DNA of 64,000 nt from Glutamicibacter uratoxydans (GTDB taxonomy: Bacteria; Actinomycetota; Actinomycetes; Actinomycetales; Micrococcaceae): the NCBI RefSeq assembly GCF_006539925.1, contig NZ_BJNY01000011.1:1-64000 (forward strand), written 5' to 3'. The translations under genes and the position numbers were made by a program. Positions 61,644-64,000 of the stretch are shown piece after piece; the stretch's first letter is position 1, and the number at the start of each line of letters is the position of its first letter. The notes under the pieces were generated by a model. The model worked only from the letters and a program-made list of their open reading frames with translations. It searched no databases and had not been told where the DNA came from.

Positions 61644-64000
61644 GGCTTGCTGATCCTTCCGCCGGCGAGCGCGGACTGCGCCCAGCGGGCCAGATGGGCC
61701 CTGTCGATCTTGGAGTTGTGGCGGACGTCGGTGGGCAGCTCGGGCACCACCAGCACCGCCGCCACCTCGATGCCTGCGGCACCCACCGCGCTGCGGACCT
61801 TGGCGCTCAGCTGGGCTGGGGCAAGCCCCGGCTTGACGGCGGCAGGGGCGGTTTCCATGACTATCACCGCGCTCTGGGTGCCTGCCGGGCCCACCGGAAC
61901 CAGCGCGGCGCGGCCCGCTCCGGGCACCGCTTGGGCCAGGTTCTCTGCCCTGACCGGGGTGATCGGGCCTGCGGCGGTGCGCAGCACATGGCCCAGCCGA
62001 CCTTCGACCCACAGCCGCCCCTGCTCATCGAGGTGGCCGACGTCTCCGGTGCGGTGCCAGCCGGGGATCGCGGCGCTGTGCTGCTGGGTGATCCACAGCC
62101 TGTCGTAGCGGTCCTTGACGTGCGGGGCACTGACCAGGATTTCACCGGTCACCCCGGGTTCGGTGCTCGGTTCCAGGACCGGTTCGCCGTGCTCGTCCAA
62201 GACCGCGATGCTGATGCTGGCTCCTGCCACCGGGGTGCCCACGCAGACGCCGTTGCCGCTGCCGGCGGCGCGGATGCCCGCCAGGTCGATGTCTGTGACG
62301 CCCAGCGCCTCGGTCATGCCATAGGGGGTGTGCACGCTGGCGTTTGGGGTCAGCTGCTGGACCTCGTCAGCCAGGGCGGGCGGGATGGGCGCCCCGGCGG
62401 AGAGCATCAGCTGCACGTTCTCCAGGGCGCGGCGTTGCCTGGCCGAGAGCTGGTCCCTGGTGGCCAGGACGTTGGCCAGCGCGGCGGGGGAGGCGAAGAC
62501 CACCGTGGCGTCCACTGCCGCGGCCGCGTCGGCCAGCGCCGCCGCGCTCAGCGTCTTGGGGGAGGTGACGTCCATGTCCGGGGTCACCGAGGTGGCGCCC
62601 AGTGCGGGGCCGAGCAGCGCGAAGGGCGCGAATCCCGCCACTAGGGCGGAGCCTGCCTGCAGCCCGTAGGTGTGCGCTAGGGTGTCGCGCATGGCTGCCA
62701 GCTGGCGGTGGGTATAGACCACGCCCTTGGCGGGGCCGGTTGATCCGGAGGTGAACAGCAATGCAGCGTCGGCGTCCGGGGCGGCGGGGGCGAAGTCCCC
62801 GGCGGCGGGCTTGCCGGCGGCTCCGGCGGCCAGCAGCTGCGGCACGCTGCTGCGCACCGAGAGCGTCTTGGCCAGTGCCGGCGGCAGCGTCTGGACGCTG
62901 ATGCGGGTTCCCGGCCAGTTCAGCGCCTTGGCACCGAGCAGCGCCCGCTGGATGCCGATGAGGAACTGCGGGCCGGCGCCCTTGATGGCGCGGCCCAGTC
63001 CCTTGGTGCCCAGGCCCGCGTCGGCCACGACGATGACCGCGCCCAGGCGCAGGCAGGCGTAGATCAGCGTGGTCAGCTCGATGCCGGGAGGGACCAGCAG
63101 GCTGACGCGCGAACCGGGCTTGACCCCCAGGTGTTCAAGCCCCTTGGCCATGTCATTGACCCGCTGGCCCAGCTGAGCCCAGGACAGCGAGCGGGCGGGG
63201 AAAATGTCAACCACTGCTGGGCTGTGGTCTTCGGTGCGTGCATCAAGCTGCGCAAGCATCGGCTGGTAGTCCAGGCCGCCGGTGCTTCGGGGCGCGGCGT
63301 GACGTTCCTGGTCGGGACCGGACAGCCAGCTGAAGATCGGGGAGGCGATATCGCGGTCTTCTGCCAGCAGGTGCCCGGCGCCTTCAAAGCGGTGCACCTG
63401 GGCCTGGGGCAGTCGGCCGAGCAGGTCGCGAAGGTAGCGGTCGGAGAAGACCGGGTCTTTCGGCCCCCACAGCAGCAGTGCAGGAACCTTGAGGTCTCGG
63501 ATGCCTGAAGAGATCCGGTTGAGCGCCGGCCGGCTGGGATGCTCCGGCGCGAACGGGATGTCTGCGACGAAGTTTCCCACGCCGGCTCGCCGCGCGGCGC
63601 TGGCGTAGGGGGCCATGAAGGCGGCGCGCACGTCAGGGGCGAGGGCCGGGTTGGCCAGGGAGTGGGTCACGCGCAGGAACGCGGCGGTGCTGGTGGTGCC
63701 CCAGTGGTGCACCGCCGGGTGGGATGCCAGCTGCAAGGCGGCCGGCAGTTTGAAGCCCGCTGGGTGCACTGCGGTATTCGTCAGCACCACGCTGGCCAGC
63801 TGGTCCTGGTGGGCCAGGGCCCAGCCCAGGGAAATGATTCCGCCCCAGTCGTGGCCTACGGTGGTGACAGGTCCGGACAGGTCCAGCGCATCGGTCAGGT
63901 CGCCCAGGTCGTTGACCCTGTCCGCCAGGCGGCGGAAGAGCCCGGTGCGTTCGGAGAAGCCCATGTCCAGCTGGTCCACGGCTATGATGCGCCAGGGAAG
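61640..64000 (-). CDS. oleBC: OleBC fusion: beta-lactone decarboxylase plus beta-lactone synthetase, 5' truncated by the window edge
   Basis: At least 786 residues; the reading frame runs off the end at 64000 (upstream codons continue as LPWRIIAVDQLDMGFSER). The N-terminal part is an alpha/beta-hydrolase of the haloalkane dehalogenase type, with the nucleophile Asp in GHDWGG, and matches OleB, which decarboxylates a beta-lactone to an alkene. The C-terminal part is an AMP-ligase-fold enzyme (LLFTSGSTGPAKGVVYTH, YGMTEALGVTD, GWHRTGDVGHLDEQGRL), matching OleC, which forms the beta-lactone from a beta-hydroxy acid. oleA is expected beyond the window edge. Confidence 0.9.
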   Translation of the reverse strand, partial: LPWRIIAVDQLDMGFSERTGLFRRLADRVNDLGDLTDALDLSGPVTTVGHDWGGIISLGWALAHQDQLASVVLTNTAVHPAGFKLPAALQLASHPAVHHWGTTSTAAFLRVTHSLANPALAPDVRAAFMAPYASAARRAGVGNFVADIPFAPEHPSRPALNRISSGIRDLKVPALLLWGPKDPVFSDRYLRDLLGRLPQAQVHRFEGAGHLLAEDRDIASPIFSWLSGPDQERHAAPRSTGGLDYQPMLAQLDARTEDHSPAVVDIFPARSLSWAQLGQRVNDMAKGLEHLGVKPGSRVSLLVPPGIELTTLIYACLRLGAVIVVADAGLGTKGLGRAIKGAGPQFLIGIQRALLGAKALNWPGTRISVQTLPPALAKTLSVRSSVPQLLAAGAAGKPAAGDFAPAAPDADAALLFTSGSTGPAKGVVYTHRQLAAMRDTLAHTYGLQAGSALVAGFAPFALLGPALGATSVTPDMDVTSPKTLSAAALADAAAAVDATVVFASPAALANVLATRDQLSARQRRALENVQLMLSAGAPIPPALADEVQQLTPNASVHTPYGMTEALGVTDIDLAGIRAAGSGNGVCVGTPVAGASISIAVLDEHGEPVLEPSTEPGVTGEILVSAPHVKDRYDRLWITQQHSAAIPGWHRTGDVGHLDEQGRLWVEGRLGHVLRTAAGPITPVRAENLAQAVPGAGRAALVPVGPAGTQSAVIVMETAPAAVKPGLAPAQLSAKVRSAVGAAGIEVAAVLVVPELPTDVRHNSKIDRAHLARWAQSALAGGRISKP

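Noticed and set aside
61643-62012. N-terminal extension of the oleD frame into oleBC
   Set aside because: The extension is Arg/Gly-rich out-of-frame sequence of oleBC; the Rossmann domain begins just after ATG 61643, which overlaps the oleBC stop.

Overview
The window is high-GC actinobacterial chromosome. Gene content and order (dxr-rseP-ispG-proS, then rimP-nusA-ylxR-infB-rbfA, then truB-ribF-rpsO, plus a fused oleBC with oleD) fit the Micrococcaceae, most likely the Arthrobacter/Glutamicibacter group. That placement is inferred from recognised families and codon style, not from a database search. I saw no rRNA, tRNA, CRISPR array or intact transposase.

Layout: (1) 0.4-6.6 kb, a four-gene oligopeptide ABC importer (lipoprotein, two permeases, fused double ATPase). 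(2) 6.7-10.1 kb, a hemerythrin-like protein, a small membrane protein, a GNAT acetyltransferase and a TetR gene divergent from an acyl-CoA dehydrogenase. (3) 10.1-22.9 kb, the MEP isoprenoid genes dxr and ispG around the site-2 protease rseP, with yciI, arfB and an FMN reductase between them, then a GNAT protein, three tandem related lipoproteins, an APC-type permease and proS. (4) 22.9-27.2 kb, a TSUP exporter, a BrkB-type membrane protein, unknown proteins and an AT-rich spacer. (5) 27.3-32.9 kb, the translation operon rimP-nusA-ylxR-infB-rbfA. (6) 33-47.4 kb, an accessory block separating rbfA from truB. It holds a ScyD/ScyE-like secreted protein, two paralogous ankyrin genes, a MarR gene divergent from a DinB/mycothiol-type gene, a hydantoin/pyrimidine-type catabolic island, a TetR-SDR pair, a frameshifted MFS gene and an unknown membrane protein. 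(7) 47.5-51.5 kb, truB, two small membrane proteins, ribF, a methyltransferase and rpsO. (8) 51.6-60.6 kb, a second accessory block: a small secreted peptide, a ChrB-like gene with an MFS transporter, a DUF2127 protein, a class V aminotransferase and an amine-catabolism-like set (cupin, FAD oxidoreductase, APC permease, TetR). (9) 60.6-64 kb, oleD and the 5'-truncated oleBC fusion of head-to-head olefin biosynthesis.

The most unusual material is the 37.4-42.6 kb island. A GntR regulator lies downstream of twin palindromes, with an MFS transporter, a cyclic-amidase-type amidohydrolase and two Asp/Glu-racemase-superfamily proteins with altered catalytic cysteines: one appears to lack both, the other has the Gly/Cys pattern of arylmalonate decarboxylase. 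Other notable signals are a -1 frameshift at a T7 run in an MFS gene, three tandem lipoproteins sharing a cysteine pair, several clear palindromic operators next to regulator genes, and a nested hairpin covering the dxr start codon.
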